A DNA stretch of 33,016 nt, from contig CAZZBP010000017.1 of the NCBI GenBank assembly GCA_964652755.1, positions 1 through 33,016 on the forward strand. Direction: 5' to 3'. This document shows, one piece after another, positions 8,290-17,013 of this stretch. The stretch's first letter is position 1, and every line of letters starts with the position of its first letter. Below the pieces are notes generated by a model. That model did not search any database and was not told where the DNA came from. It saw only the letters and a program-made list of their open reading frames with translations. Made by a program: the position numbers and the translations under genes. The stretch comes from UBA11795 sp964652755 (GTDB taxonomy: Bacteria; Chloroflexota; Dehalococcoidia; Lucifugimonadales; UBA826).

Positions 8290-9510
8290 GTGGCTGAAAA
8301 AAAGACTGTAAGAGATATTGAAGTTTCGGGTAAGAGGGTACTTGTTCGAGTTGATTTCAATGTGCCCTTTAAGCCGGGAACCGATGAAATATCGAACGCA
8401 AACCGGATAGTTGCTTCATTACCAACTATCCGATATCTTCTTGGACGTGGAGCTTCCGTTGTTCTTTGCTCTCATCTGGGCCGTCCTAGAGGGGAAGCTA
8501 TCCCAGAACTCTCCTTACGACCCATAAGGACTCGCCTTGCCCAGTATCTGGACATGCGGGTTTCGTTTTCAGAGTCCACGAATTTTCCAATAATTCGAGA
8601 GGAGGTTTCTCGGATAACGCCTGGTGAGGTCATACTTCTGGAAAATATGAGATTTCACCCGGGTGAGGAGACAAACGCCTTAGAGTTTTCGAAAGAGTTA
8701 TCTCGTCTAGCAGAATTTTATGTAAACGACGCATTTGGCGCCTCCCACAGGGCTCACGCTTCGATTCAGGGAATAACGGGATTTTTACCGTCGGTGGCTG
8801 GGCTTCTGTTGGAGGAAGAGATTAGATCACTTGAAAAGGTTTTATTGGATCCGTTGAGACCTTTTGTTGCGGTGCTGGGTGGCGCCAAGGTCTCTGACAA
8901 GATAAATGTCGTAACCAATCTGTCGCTAACTGCGGATAAGATACTGATTGGGGGGGGAATGGCGGCGACGTTCCTGAGCGCAACAGGAAAATTTGTTGGT
9001 TCATCACTAGTGGAAGAAAATTTTTTGGAAAAAGCCAAGAAACTTCTTAATAATTCACCCAATAGCAATGTGGAAATAGTTTTACCTGTAGATGTGATGG
9101 TATCTGCTGAATTTGATTCTCAATCGCCTTACCGAATATGTTCCGTATCAGAAATCGGTGAACGGGAAATGTTACTAGACATCGGGCCACAAACTAGGGA
9201 TATATACGCTAAGGTCCTATCTGATAGTTCTACGGTGTTGTGGAATGGCCCTATGGGAGTCTTTGAATGGGATCATTATTCAGAAGGAACGAGATTAATT
9301 GCTAACTCTATCGCGAGGGACGGCATTGTTTCTGTTATCGGAGGCGGTTCCACTGTTGATGCGGTTTCTAAATTCGGCCTCGAGGCAAGAATGACTCACA
9401 TATCAACTGGGGGTGGAGCCTCACTGGAATTTATGGAAGGTAAAGATCTTCCGGGGATTGTCTCTTTGTTGGATGCAGATGAGTCTAATAGAAAAGGAGT
9501 TTCTGTGTGA
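8290..9510 (+). CDS. pgk: Phosphoglycerate kinase
   Basis: Pgk transfers phosphate from 1,3-bisphosphoglycerate to ADP in glycolysis and works in reverse in gluconeogenesis. It has KRVLVRVDFNVPF near the start, the SHLGRPRG loop, ENMRFHPGEETN, FVNDAFG-type YVNDAFGASHRAHAS, and the C-terminal WNGPMGVFEW and GGGSTVDAV nucleotide-binding segments. At 406 residues it is of ordinary size. The start is GTG at 8290; AGGAG sits only one base before it, so spacing is poor, yet the resulting N-terminus MAEKKTVRDI is the usual one. It heads a three-gene glycolytic block with apgM and tpiA; its stop overlaps the apgM start. Confidence 0.97.
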   Translation: MAEKKTVRDIEVSGKRVLVRVDFNVPFKPGTDEISNANRIVASLPTIRYLLGRGASVVLCSHLGRPRGEAIPELSLRPIRTRLAQYLDMRVSFSESTNFPIIREEVSRITPGEVILLENMRFHPGEETNALEFSKELSRLAEFYVNDAFGASHRAHASIQGITGFLPSVAGLLLEEEIRSLEKVLLDPLRPFVAVLGGAKVSDKINVVTNLSLTADKILIGGGMAATFLSATGKFVGSSLVEENFLEKAKKLLNNSPNSNVEIVLPVDVMVSAEFDSQSPYRICSVSEIGEREMLLDIGPQTRDIYAKVLSDSSTVLWNGPMGVFEWDHYSEGTRLIANSIARDGIVSVIGGGSTVDAVSKFGLEARMTHISTGGGASLEFMEGKDLPGIVSLLDADESNRKGVSV

Positions 9511-10718
9511 TAGATTTTCCTTATTTGTCGAACATACGTAAGACAACCGGCAGCAAAATAATAATGGTCGTCGTAGATGGTCTTGGTGGAATGAGGCATC
9601 CTAAATACGGGATGTCAGAACTAGAAGCCGCAAAAATTCCAGCACTGGATGCCCTAGCATCGGGGTCATCGTGCGGCGTCACTATACCGGTATTCCCCGG
9701 AATAACCCCAGGAAGTGGGCCAGGTCATATGGCGCTGTTCGGATATAACCCTGTGAAATACCTGCTAGGCAGAGGGGTGTTGGAAGGTATGGGGATTGGT
9801 GCAGATATAGGTCCTTCTGATGTGGCTGCAAGAGGTAACTTTTGTCGAGTTGATTCCGAAGGAAAAATAATAGATAGAAGAGCAGGTAGACTCGATTCAA
9901 GTGAGTGCAAAAGACTGGTTGAACTTTTGAATGGCATAGAGTTAGCCAACGTCGAGTTTGAAGCATATCCAGTTATGGATTACCGTTTTGTTTTGGTTTT
10001 ACGTGGAAAAGGAATATCACCAGATATTACCGAGACGGACCCACAGGTAGAAGGAGAATTCCCTAATAAGTCGGAGCCCTTACCAGGGCTACCAAATATG
10101 ACCGCGGCTGCGGTTAATGAGTTCACTGAAAAGGCGGTCGGAGTCCTCAAGGATGCAGGTTCTGAAGCAAACGGAGTACTACTTAGGGGTTTTTCAGGAC
10201 TTCCTAGTATTCCTCACTTCGGTACCAGCTATGGATTGAGACCTGCAGCTATTGCAGCATATCCGATGTATAGAGGTCTTGCCCAACTTGTAGGGATGGA
10301 TGTGATTAGTTGCGAATCAACATTTGAAAGTGAGTTGAAAGCACTCAAAGATAGCTATATAGGGCAGTTTGACTACTTCTTCATTCATTATAAGTTGGCT
10401 GATAGTGCAGGGGAGGATGGAGATTTCGAGATAAAAACAAAAAGATTGGAAGAGTTTGATGCTCATTTAGAATCTATATCTGCCTTAGCCCCTGACGTCT
10501 TGGTGGTTTGTGGTGATCACGCTACCCCCAGCTATATAAGTTCGCATAGTTGGCATCCTGTGCCTTTCCTAATTAAATCCCAATACTCAGAGGGCTCTGC
10601 AGGAGCTAGCTTTAGTGAAATTCCGTGCCGTTTAGGTTCTATCGGGTCTATAAAAGCAGAACAACTTATGTTGTCTGTGCTTGCGCACGCAGGTAAATTG
10701 ATTAAATTTGGCCCTTAA
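9507..10718 (+). CDS. apgM: 2,3-bisphosphoglycerate-independent phosphoglycerate mutase, archaeal type
   Basis: The protein interconverts 3- and 2-phosphoglycerate without a bisphosphoglycerate cofactor. It is the archaeal-type (ApgM) branch of the alkaline phosphatase superfamily, about 403 residues and so shorter than GpmI. Metal-site segments are visible: MVVVDGLGGMRHP at the N-terminus, TPGSGPGHMALFGY with the likely nucleophile region, LADSAGEDGDFEIK and GDHATPSYISSHSWHP. Start GTG at 9507 has AGGAG seven bases upstream and overlaps the pgk stop (GTGTGA), indicating translational coupling. It lies between pgk and tpiA, whose products share the same pathway. Confidence 0.95.
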   Translation: MIDFPYLSNIRKTTGSKIIMVVVDGLGGMRHPKYGMSELEAAKIPALDALASGSSCGVTIPVFPGITPGSGPGHMALFGYNPVKYLLGRGVLEGMGIGADIGPSDVAARGNFCRVDSEGKIIDRRAGRLDSSECKRLVELLNGIELANVEFEAYPVMDYRFVLVLRGKGISPDITETDPQVEGEFPNKSEPLPGLPNMTAAAVNEFTEKAVGVLKDAGSEANGVLLRGFSGLPSIPHFGTSYGLRPAAIAAYPMYRGLAQLVGMDVISCESTFESELKALKDSYIGQFDYFFIHYKLADSAGEDGDFEIKTKRLEEFDAHLESISALAPDVLVVCGDHATPSYISSHSWHPVPFLIKSQYSEGSAGASFSEIPCRLGSIGSIKAEQLMLSVLAHAGKLIKFGP

Positions 10719-10730
10719 AGATATAAACAT

Positions 10731-11492
10731 ATGACAATATATATCTATTCAAACTGGAAAATGAACTTTACCCAAGATGAGGCCCATCAATTCGGATACA
10801 GGCTGACGGAAGCGATAGGGCATTTATCTAAGCAAATAGAAGTTATTCTGTTTCCTGGAAACGCTTTGCTCACAACGGTTTCCAAGGCAATAAGAAATTC
10901 CGCGTATATAGGACTAGGAGCTCAAAATGTTCATTGGGAATGTGGTGGGTCCTTCACCGGAGAGACATCCTTAAGGATGTTGCCAGATCTTTGTACACAC
11001 GTGTTGGTCGGTCACTCGGAAAGACGGGAGCATTTTGGAGATACAGAAGCAATCATAAACAGAAAAACAGTCAGAATAATTGAGGGGGGATTAAAGGCGG
11101 TGTTATGCGTGGGGGAGTCAGACCCCTCGCCATCGGATGAGAGTGTTGAAGACGTTATTGGAGCGCAGATAAGTAGCGCTTTGGGTAACCTAAAGAGTGG
11201 ATTTGGACAAAATTTAATGATTGCTTATGAACCTGTTTGGGCGGTTGGTTCCAATTTACCGGCGACACCAGAAATGGTAAATAGTCGTGCAAAGTTTATA
11301 AAAGGGTTTACTAAACAACTTGATTATGTTGAAAATAGTGAATCTGTACCCGTTATCTATGGTGGTAGTGTCACGTTGGAAAATGTTGGCGCCTATTTGG
11401 AACTGGAAAGCGTAGACGGAGTCCTTTTGGGGGGAGCAAGCCTGAGTGTTGAAAGTTTTAAACAGGTCATCAGGGTTGCCGAGGATTATTGA
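10731..11492 (+). CDS. tpiA: Triosephosphate isomerase
   Basis: TpiA interconverts dihydroxyacetone phosphate and glyceraldehyde 3-phosphate. The TIM-barrel catalytic residues are present: Lys in SNWKMN near residue 10, His in VGHSERR, Glu in AYEPVWAVG, and the phosphate-gripping YGGSV and LLGGASL loops. The length of 253 is standard. No strong ribosome binding site precedes the ATG, which follows apgM by 12 bases, so coupling is likely. No unusual features were found. Confidence 0.97.
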   Translation: MTIYIYSNWKMNFTQDEAHQFGYRLTEAIGHLSKQIEVILFPGNALLTTVSKAIRNSAYIGLGAQNVHWECGGSFTGETSLRMLPDLCTHVLVGHSERREHFGDTEAIINRKTVRIIEGGLKAVLCVGESDPSPSDESVEDVIGAQISSALGNLKSGFGQNLMIAYEPVWAVGSNLPATPEMVNSRAKFIKGFTKQLDYVENSESVPVIYGGSVTLENVGAYLELESVDGVLLGGASLSVESFKQVIRVAEDY

Positions 11493-11514
11493 TATATATG
11501 CACATTAAATGTAA

Positions 11515-12435
11515 ATGCTGGTAATAATAGGACCGACTGGGGTAGGGAAGTCAGCTTTATCCAATCTCATAGGCCTCAAGTTCAATGGTGAGATTATCAA
11601 CGCGGACAGTCGTCAAGTATACCGGGGTATGGATATAGGCACAGCAAAACCCTCACAGTCCGAAATTAACAGGTTCCCTCACCACCTTTTTGATATCGTT
11701 GATCCCGATGAAAGATTTGATGTACACACGTTCAATGTGAGGGCGAAGTTAGTCATCGACCAGATCAATTCAAGGAAACGGATTCCGATCGTCGTAGGTG
11801 GAACCGGCCAATTTATATGGTCGATCGTGGAGAGTTGGGACATCAATAACTCAGGGGTTGATCCTGAGGTCAGAAGTCGAATTGAATGCGAGTATATGGC
11901 TAAAGGTCTTGAGCCACTGGTGCGTGACCTCTTATGCAAAGATCCTGAGAATTCTGTCCACGTAGATTTAAAGAACCCAAGGAGAGTAATAAGGGCTTTA
12001 GAAAGGGTTGAACTTGGATTTGATGCTACTTCACCTAGGTCTAAAGTTATTGATCTTTCTCCCGGGACTTTCATAGTAGGCCTTTCATTAGGCAGGGAGG
12101 AACTTTACGAGAGAATTGATCAAAGAATTAATTCGATGATTCGTTCAGGTTGGCTAATGGAGGTTCTTTTGTTGAGGGGATCTGGATACAAAAAAACTTT
12201 GCGGTCAATGGGAAGTATTGGGTATAGGGAATTACATGGATTTTTGGAAAAAGAATTCACTTGGCAAGAGTGTGTGAAAAATATACGTTCCCGCACTCAC
12301 AGACTTATTCGTACTCAAGAAAACTGGTTTAAGAAGGGTGATCCAAGAATTCATTGGTTTGACTTATCTAAAATGAGTTTTGAAGAGATCACTTCAAGCG
12401 TCTATAGCCAATACAAATCAGCGATTATAGATTAG
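11515..12435 (+). CDS. miaA: tRNA dimethylallyltransferase
   Basis: MiaA transfers a dimethylallyl group to the N6 of A37 in tRNAs that read UNN codons. The P-loop GPTGVGKSAL is at residues 6-15, followed by INADSRQVYRGMDIGTAKP, VVGGTGQF and the later KNPRRVIRALE and MGSIGYRELHGFL segments, in the family's usual order. The 306-residue length is normal. The ATG start at 11515 follows a short ATGTAA and lacks a clear ribosome binding site; the N-terminus begins directly with the P-loop strand as in many homologues. Gene order tpiA-miaA-dapF keeps the same strand. Confidence 0.96.
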   Translation: MLVIIGPTGVGKSALSNLIGLKFNGEIINADSRQVYRGMDIGTAKPSQSEINRFPHHLFDIVDPDERFDVHTFNVRAKLVIDQINSRKRIPIVVGGTGQFIWSIVESWDINNSGVDPEVRSRIECEYMAKGLEPLVRDLLCKDPENSVHVDLKNPRRVIRALERVELGFDATSPRSKVIDLSPGTFIVGLSLGREELYERIDQRINSMIRSGWLMEVLLLRGSGYKKTLRSMGSIGYRELHGFLEKEFTWQECVKNIRSRTHRLIRTQENWFKKGDPRIHWFDLSKMSFEEITSSVYSQYKSAIID

Positions 12436-12516
12436 TAGTTCCTTAGATTTCTTGTAGCGTTCTCGTTTCTGCTCAGTGCTAATATATTCCTCACGAAAAT
12501 TTATAAGGAAAACCCA

Positions 12517-13359
12517 ATGAAGTTCACGAAAATGCATGGGGCAGGCAACGATTATGTTTATGTAAATGCTTTTAAGCAGGATCGTGACTGGCCAGAGATC
12601 TCTAAAATGATAAGCGATCGCCATACCGGTATAGGCGCCGATGGGCTCATAATCGCAACTCCATCAGAGAAGGCCGATTTTCAGATGAGAATGTTTAACG
12701 CTGATGGCTCGGAAGGTGAGATGTGTGGTAATGGGATTAGATGCCTGGTGGCATTTGCTATAGATGAAGGTATTGTAAGAAAAAGTGTAGAAATGAAAAC
12801 AGTGGAAACCGGAGCTGGGATATTAAAAGTCACACCAGAATTTAATGGCAGTGAGATGACTAATGCTTCTGTTGGTATGGGGTATCCCGTGTTTGAACCG
12901 TCGAAAGTTCCGGTTAATCTTTCGGTAGGGAATTGGCCAATTTTGGATTACCCATTAATAGTTGATGGATATGAGCTGGAACTCACGTTTGTCTCTATGG
13001 GGAACCCGCATGCGGTAGCGTTTATCGACGATGATGTAGATAATTTTCCTTTGGAGAGTGTTGGACCAAAAGTCGAAAATCACAGTTTATTCCCCAACAA
13101 AGTAAATTTTGAAATAACGAATATTTTGACTAAAAGTCATGTTAAAACGAGAGTCTGGGAGAGAGGTTCAGGAATAACTATGGCATGTGGAACGGGAGCT
13201 TGTGCTGTTGTGGCCGCGGCTAGGCTGAAAAATTTGGTTGGTGATTGTGTGGACGTAGAACTTCCTGGAGGAGTATTAGGGGTTCGTTGGCCCGGATGTG
13301 GTGAACTGCTTATGCGGGGCCCAGTTAAAACAGTATTTAAAGGGGAATGGGAAGGTTAA
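12517..13359 (+). CDS. dapF: Diaminopimelate epimerase
   Basis: DapF converts LL- to meso-diaminopimelate, the direct precursor of lysine and, where present, of peptidoglycan. Both active-site cysteines are seen in the conserved contexts EMCGNGIRC and MACGTGACA, with the N-terminal KMHGAGNDY and the SMGNPHAV segment. The 280-residue length is typical. AAGGA precedes the ATG at good spacing. The next gene encodes LL-diaminopimelate aminotransferase, which makes the DapF substrate, so the two likely form a working pair. Confidence 0.97.
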   Translation: MKFTKMHGAGNDYVYVNAFKQDRDWPEISKMISDRHTGIGADGLIIATPSEKADFQMRMFNADGSEGEMCGNGIRCLVAFAIDEGIVRKSVEMKTVETGAGILKVTPEFNGSEMTNASVGMGYPVFEPSKVPVNLSVGNWPILDYPLIVDGYELELTFVSMGNPHAVAFIDDDVDNFPLESVGPKVENHSLFPNKVNFEITNILTKSHVKTRVWERGSGITMACGTGACAVVAAARLKNLVGDCVDVELPGGVLGVRWPGCGELLMRGPVKTVFKGEWEG

Positions 13360-13427
13360 TAAAAATATCCATAACCACAATCGCTCAAAGGACAATCGTT
13401 AACATACCGTAAAAATTTGGAGGAAAA

Positions 13428-14600
13428 ATGAAATTCGCCAACAGGTTAGATAGGGTGCCCCCTTATCTATTCGTAGAAATCAGTAAAAAGATCGCATCAA
13501 AGAAATCTCAGGGCATTGACGTGATTTCATTTGGAATCGGTGATCCGGATTTGGCGACCCCCGACCGGGTGATAGAAAAATTGAGAGAAACTGCTCTTGA
13601 CGCACCAAACCACAGATATCCCGAGACCGACGGATTGCCAGAATTCAGGAAAGCAGTTGCGGACTGGTATTTGAGGCGGTTTGGAGTAATCCTTAATGAG
13701 GATAGAGAAATTCTTCCTCTAATCGGTGCAAAGGAAGGAATAGGACATGCATCATTATGTTTCATAAATCCAGGAGATACCGCACTCATTCCTGATCCCG
13801 GTTACCCAGTTTATTCCGTCGGAACATGGTTTGCGGGTGGGGAATGTTATTGGATGCCGCTAACTGAGGAAAACGGGTGGCTACCTGATCTTGAGTCTAT
13901 ACCTTCTGATGTATGTCAAAAAGCGAAAGTAATATGGCTAAATTACCCGAATAACCCCACAGGCGCCGTGGTTGATGCCGGATACCTTGGAGAGGTTGTT
14001 CAGTTTGCTAAACAGTACGACGTGGCTGTAATGCATGATGCGAGCTATACCGAAGTTGCGTTCGACGGATATAGACCTATAAGTTTTTTGGAAATACCCG
14101 GCGCATTCGATGTTGGTATGGAATTCCATTCTCTTTCTAAGAGCTATAACATGACGGGTTGGCGCGTGGGAACAGCCGCTGGTAACAGTGATATGATCGA
14201 CGCACTCATGGTCGTAAAGTCCAACCTGGATTCTGGCATATCCAACGCCATTCAATACATGGGAATTGAAGCCTTGAAAAGCTCCGATGAAGATATACAA
14301 GAGCGCAACCTCGTATATCAGAGGCGTCGAGACAAAGTTATACAAGCACTGTCTAACATGGGTCTTGAGGTCGACCCGCCCCGCGCTAGTCTATACGTTT
14401 GGGCTAAGATTCCTCCCGGCTATACATCCGGGGAATTCGCAGAGCTATTGCTTGAGGAGAGAGATGTAGTCGTAACCGCAGGGAATGGATACGGTCCCAG
14501 TGGTGAAGGATACATTAGACTCTCTCTCACCATCTCGGAAGATGATTTAGATGAAGGATTACGTCGATTGCAAGGTTGGGAGATACCCCGGAAAGCCTGA
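13428..14600 (+). CDS. dapL: LL-diaminopimelate aminotransferase
   Basis: DapL turns tetrahydrodipicolinate directly into LL-diaminopimelate with glutamate, bypassing the succinyl or acetyl routes. It is a fold-type I PLP enzyme of 390 residues: SFGIGDPDLATP near the N-terminus, GAKEGIGH, WLNYPNNPTGAV, the MHDASYTEVAFDG aspartate/tyrosine segment and the PLP-lysine motif SLSKSYNMTGWRVG. The FGIGDPDL and YPNNPTGA wording is typical of DapL against general aspartate aminotransferases, and dapF next door supports it. GGAGG precedes the ATG at good spacing. An aspartate/alanine aminotransferase role is the alternative. Confidence 0.9.
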   Translation: MKFANRLDRVPPYLFVEISKKIASKKSQGIDVISFGIGDPDLATPDRVIEKLRETALDAPNHRYPETDGLPEFRKAVADWYLRRFGVILNEDREILPLIGAKEGIGHASLCFINPGDTALIPDPGYPVYSVGTWFAGGECYWMPLTEENGWLPDLESIPSDVCQKAKVIWLNYPNNPTGAVVDAGYLGEVVQFAKQYDVAVMHDASYTEVAFDGYRPISFLEIPGAFDVGMEFHSLSKSYNMTGWRVGTAAGNSDMIDALMVVKSNLDSGISNAIQYMGIEALKSSDEDIQERNLVYQRRRDKVIQALSNMGLEVDPPRASLYVWAKIPPGYTSGEFAELLLEERDVVVTAGNGYGPSGEGYIRLSLTISEDDLDEGLRRLQGWEIPRKA

Positions 14601-14620
14601 CTAATTTAGAAAAATCTTAT

Positions 14621-14625
14621 GAGGA
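14621..14625 (+). promoter_or_regulatory. Ribosome binding site deciding the hflX start
   Basis: GAGGA lies seven bases before an ATC codon at 14633, the first codon after an in-frame TAG. The frame has no ATG, GTG or TTG until GTG 14690, which lies inside the conserved first strand. The site supports initiation at ATC. Confidence 0.5.
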
Positions 14626-14632
14626 TGTTTAG

Positions 14633-15757
14633 ATCGTAAGGAAACTGGTAGATGTAAGAAGACGCAAAGAGCGAGCCATTCTTGTTGGCGTGCGAAATGG
14701 CAGGGGACGGCAACTTTGGCGTCTAAAGGATTCTGTAAAAGAACTTGGGGAGCTAGCCTCAAGCGCCGGAGCGGAAGTAGTAGGAATAATTACCCAAACT
14801 CTTTCTAAGCATTCCAACACATATTTGGGTAAGGGAAAGATCGAAGAACTCAAGAATTTAACAGTGGATTTGGAATTAGATACCGTAATTTGCGACGATG
14901 AGTTAAATCCCAATCAACAACTCAACCTTGAGAAGGCCCTAAATGGGGTTAAAGTCATAGACCGCACTGCCCTCATACTTGATATTTTTGCAGCGAATGC
15001 ATTGACGAAGGAAGGCCGGCTTCAAGTTGAGCTGGCGCAGCACGAATACTTACTTCCCCGGCTCGCCGGACAGTGGACCCATTTGGAGAGACTTGGAGGA
15101 GGGATTGGCACCAGGGGACCGGGTGAATCTCAGATAGAGACGGACAGGAGACTCGCAAGGGGAAGAATACTACGCCTGAAAAAGGATATTGAAAAAGTAC
15201 GCCAACACCGATCTAGGTATAGAGAACGGCGACGGTCTTCCGAAGCAAAAATTGTCGCTTTAGTAGGCTACACAAATGCAGGCAAAAGCACACTACTCAA
15301 TTCTCTAACGTCGGCAGAAGTAGTAGCCGAAAACCGTATGTTTTCAACTTTAGATCCCGTTACGAGAAGGTTAAAACTGCCTGGTGGCTCAGATGTGCTG
15401 TTAACGGATACCGTCGGGTTTGTCCAGAAGTTGCCCACAACGCTAATAGCGGCTTTTCGAGCGACACTTGAAGAAATTAATGAGGCAGACTTAATACTTC
15501 ATGTATTGGATGTTACACATGAAAGGCGTGTAGAACATTCAGAGTCGGTTAAATCAATTATTGCTGAAATAGGGTTAACCGAAAAGCCGATACTTACAGT
15601 CTTGAATAAGTGGGATAAGTTTCCTCATGAATACGACCCGTTTTCTGATGAGCTCCTCAGGCAATTTATAGAGGGATTCGAATCAGCAATTTTTTGTTCA
15701 GGTATGTCAGGTTTAGGGAAGACTGAAATATTACGTATTATAGGAGAGAAAATTTAA
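14633..15757 (+). CDS. hflX: Ribosome-associated GTPase HflX
   Basis: HflX is a GTPase that binds the large ribosomal subunit and splits stalled ribosomes. From the first canonical start (GTG 14690) the protein has 355 residues, but the 19 upstream codons read IVRKLVDVRRRKERAILVGV, which is the expected HflX lead into the N-terminal domain, so I start at ATC 14633 (374 residues). CTG 14645 is another option. The glycine-rich linker RLGGGIGTRGPGESQIETDR precedes the G domain: GYTNAGKS (about 212-219), DTVGFVQKLP and NKWDK. The gene follows dapL by 32 bases and converges on the TIR-like gene. Product assignment is certain, start is not. Confidence 0.93.
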   Translation: MVRKLVDVRRRKERAILVGVRNGRGRQLWRLKDSVKELGELASSAGAEVVGIITQTLSKHSNTYLGKGKIEELKNLTVDLELDTVICDDELNPNQQLNLEKALNGVKVIDRTALILDIFAANALTKEGRLQVELAQHEYLLPRLAGQWTHLERLGGGIGTRGPGESQIETDRRLARGRILRLKKDIEKVRQHRSRYRERRRSSEAKIVALVGYTNAGKSTLLNSLTSAEVVAENRMFSTLDPVTRRLKLPGGSDVLLTDTVGFVQKLPTTLIAAFRATLEEINEADLILHVLDVTHERRVEHSESVKSIIAEIGLTEKPILTVLNKWDKFPHEYDPFSDELLRQFIEGFESAIFCSGMSGLGKTEILRIIGEKI

Positions 15758-15825
15758 AGCTGACGGTTTTTGGGCTTGGTTTGACCATAAATACATAGGG
15801 TACAATAACTTGCGCACTATAAATG

Positions 15826-16839
15826 TTATGTTAAGTTAATGCCTAGGACACCTATGCTATGGAATTTCTCAAGTACACTCAATCCTATTGACCGTACGTT
15901 GGATTCAATGATTTCCTCACAGGAAGAGCTGAGGCGAAATGAAGTATCGGGATTCGTTTTTTTTTCACTAACTTGCAATACTTTGTTTGGAGCTATCCCT
16001 TGCGCTAAACCAAGAGCATAGGCATTTTCTAGTTCACGATTCTCTTCTGCTCCAGCTAAAAGGACAATGGATCCAACCGCTCCGGTCAGATTGTGCGGCA
16101 TAGTGATTTCTTTTATCGTCTGACCGGTCGGATGATAGATGCATTCAATATCTAGTTTTTTGAATAATTCGGATAGCTGATATCCTGTGTCTCTCGCGAC
16201 CGACACATCGATCAAGACTAAAAATTGTGTCACAGGGGTCGATTTTGCTACATCTTCCTTTTTTTTCACTCTTTCCTTTTCAGGTTCAAGCGACCTGGTT
16301 GCGCGTGGATTCGTTTCAGGTGCCGATGGGATTTCTTCATTTGAGTCTCTTGAGAGGTTCCTTAGATACGTGTCATTAGCCTGGTATATTTTTGCAAATT
16401 CCGATGTTTGCTCTCGGCTAATTCCCACATCTCTCGTCAAAAGGTTGGATAGGAAGTGTTCCTCTGGGATTTCCATGCCTTGCAGTAATGTTCGAAGCTT
16501 TTGAAAGAGTGATGGTTTTAAAGCTGCGATGGTTGCTGCCTTAGCCAGCTCCCCATGGCTTCTATTTGCCACGAGCGAAGATCCCAAGTCGGTAAGGCTA
16601 ATTGTGGGATCGCGATACCGTCCTCGAGTCAAGCCATAAGCCTCTGAAGAAGCAAGCTTTGTGATAAATGAACTACTGCTGACGGTCGTTCCCAGTCCTC
16701 TAGCTAATAGGGTTCTGTCTAGCGGAAGGCCAGCATTTTCTTCATAGATAACAAGGAGAAGCGGCAAGACATCTTCTAAACTGTGAGCCGGATATTGCCG
16801 AACGAGACGTTTTCGGCGGGTTGACTTGGTCGCAGACAT
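15826..16839 (-). CDS. Winged-helix-like protein with degenerate TIR/nucleotide-binding-like C-terminus
   Basis: The protein has 337 residues from ATG 16839, which has AAGGA eight bases upstream. Residues 15-170 resemble a helical/winged-helix N-terminal module (YPAHSLEDVLPL, EENAGLPLDRTLLARGLG, GLTRGRYRDPTISLTDLG, then EEHFLSNLL) that I know from proteins carrying a CAP12/Pycsar-type TIR domain. A charged Lys/Glu-rich linker (about 170-200) follows. Residues 204-292 keep the order of that TIR-like fold: QFLVLID, GQTIKEI, VGSIVLLAGAEE, ENAYALGLAQG and KVLQV. The catalytic Glu expected in the FELG motif is Ala here (YALG), and the region is shorter. It is divergent from ctpA and converges with hflX. 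Function unknown; the TIR relation is inferred by eye. Confidence 0.55.
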   Translation of the reverse strand: MSATKSTRRKRLVRQYPAHSLEDVLPLLLVIYEENAGLPLDRTLLARGLGTTVSSSSFITKLASSEAYGLTRGRYRDPTISLTDLGSSLVANRSHGELAKAATIAALKPSLFQKLRTLLQGMEIPEEHFLSNLLTRDVGISREQTSEFAKIYQANDTYLRNLSRDSNEEIPSAPETNPRATRSLEPEKERVKKKEDVAKSTPVTQFLVLIDVSVARDTGYQLSELFKKLDIECIYHPTGQTIKEITMPHNLTGAVGSIVLLAGAEENRELENAYALGLAQGIAPNKVLQVSEKKTNPDTSFRLSSSCEEIIESNVRSIGLSVLEKFHSIGVLGINLT

Positions 16840-17013
16840 CAAATAGATCCTTGAAAACTAGTATTGAAATAACATTTGAAATAGATCTGAAATAAATATA
16901 TCACGGAAATAAGTGAAACCAATGGCTCAATAATTCCTAATTCTGCGAGGAATCCGCTTCCATTTGTTCTTACTTGCTACAATTACCTTAACGTTTAAGT
17001 AGGAATATATGCA

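Noticed and set aside
15758..15825. Bidirectional terminator between hflX and the TIR-like gene
   Set aside because: No stem of useful length followed by a T-run was seen on either strand.
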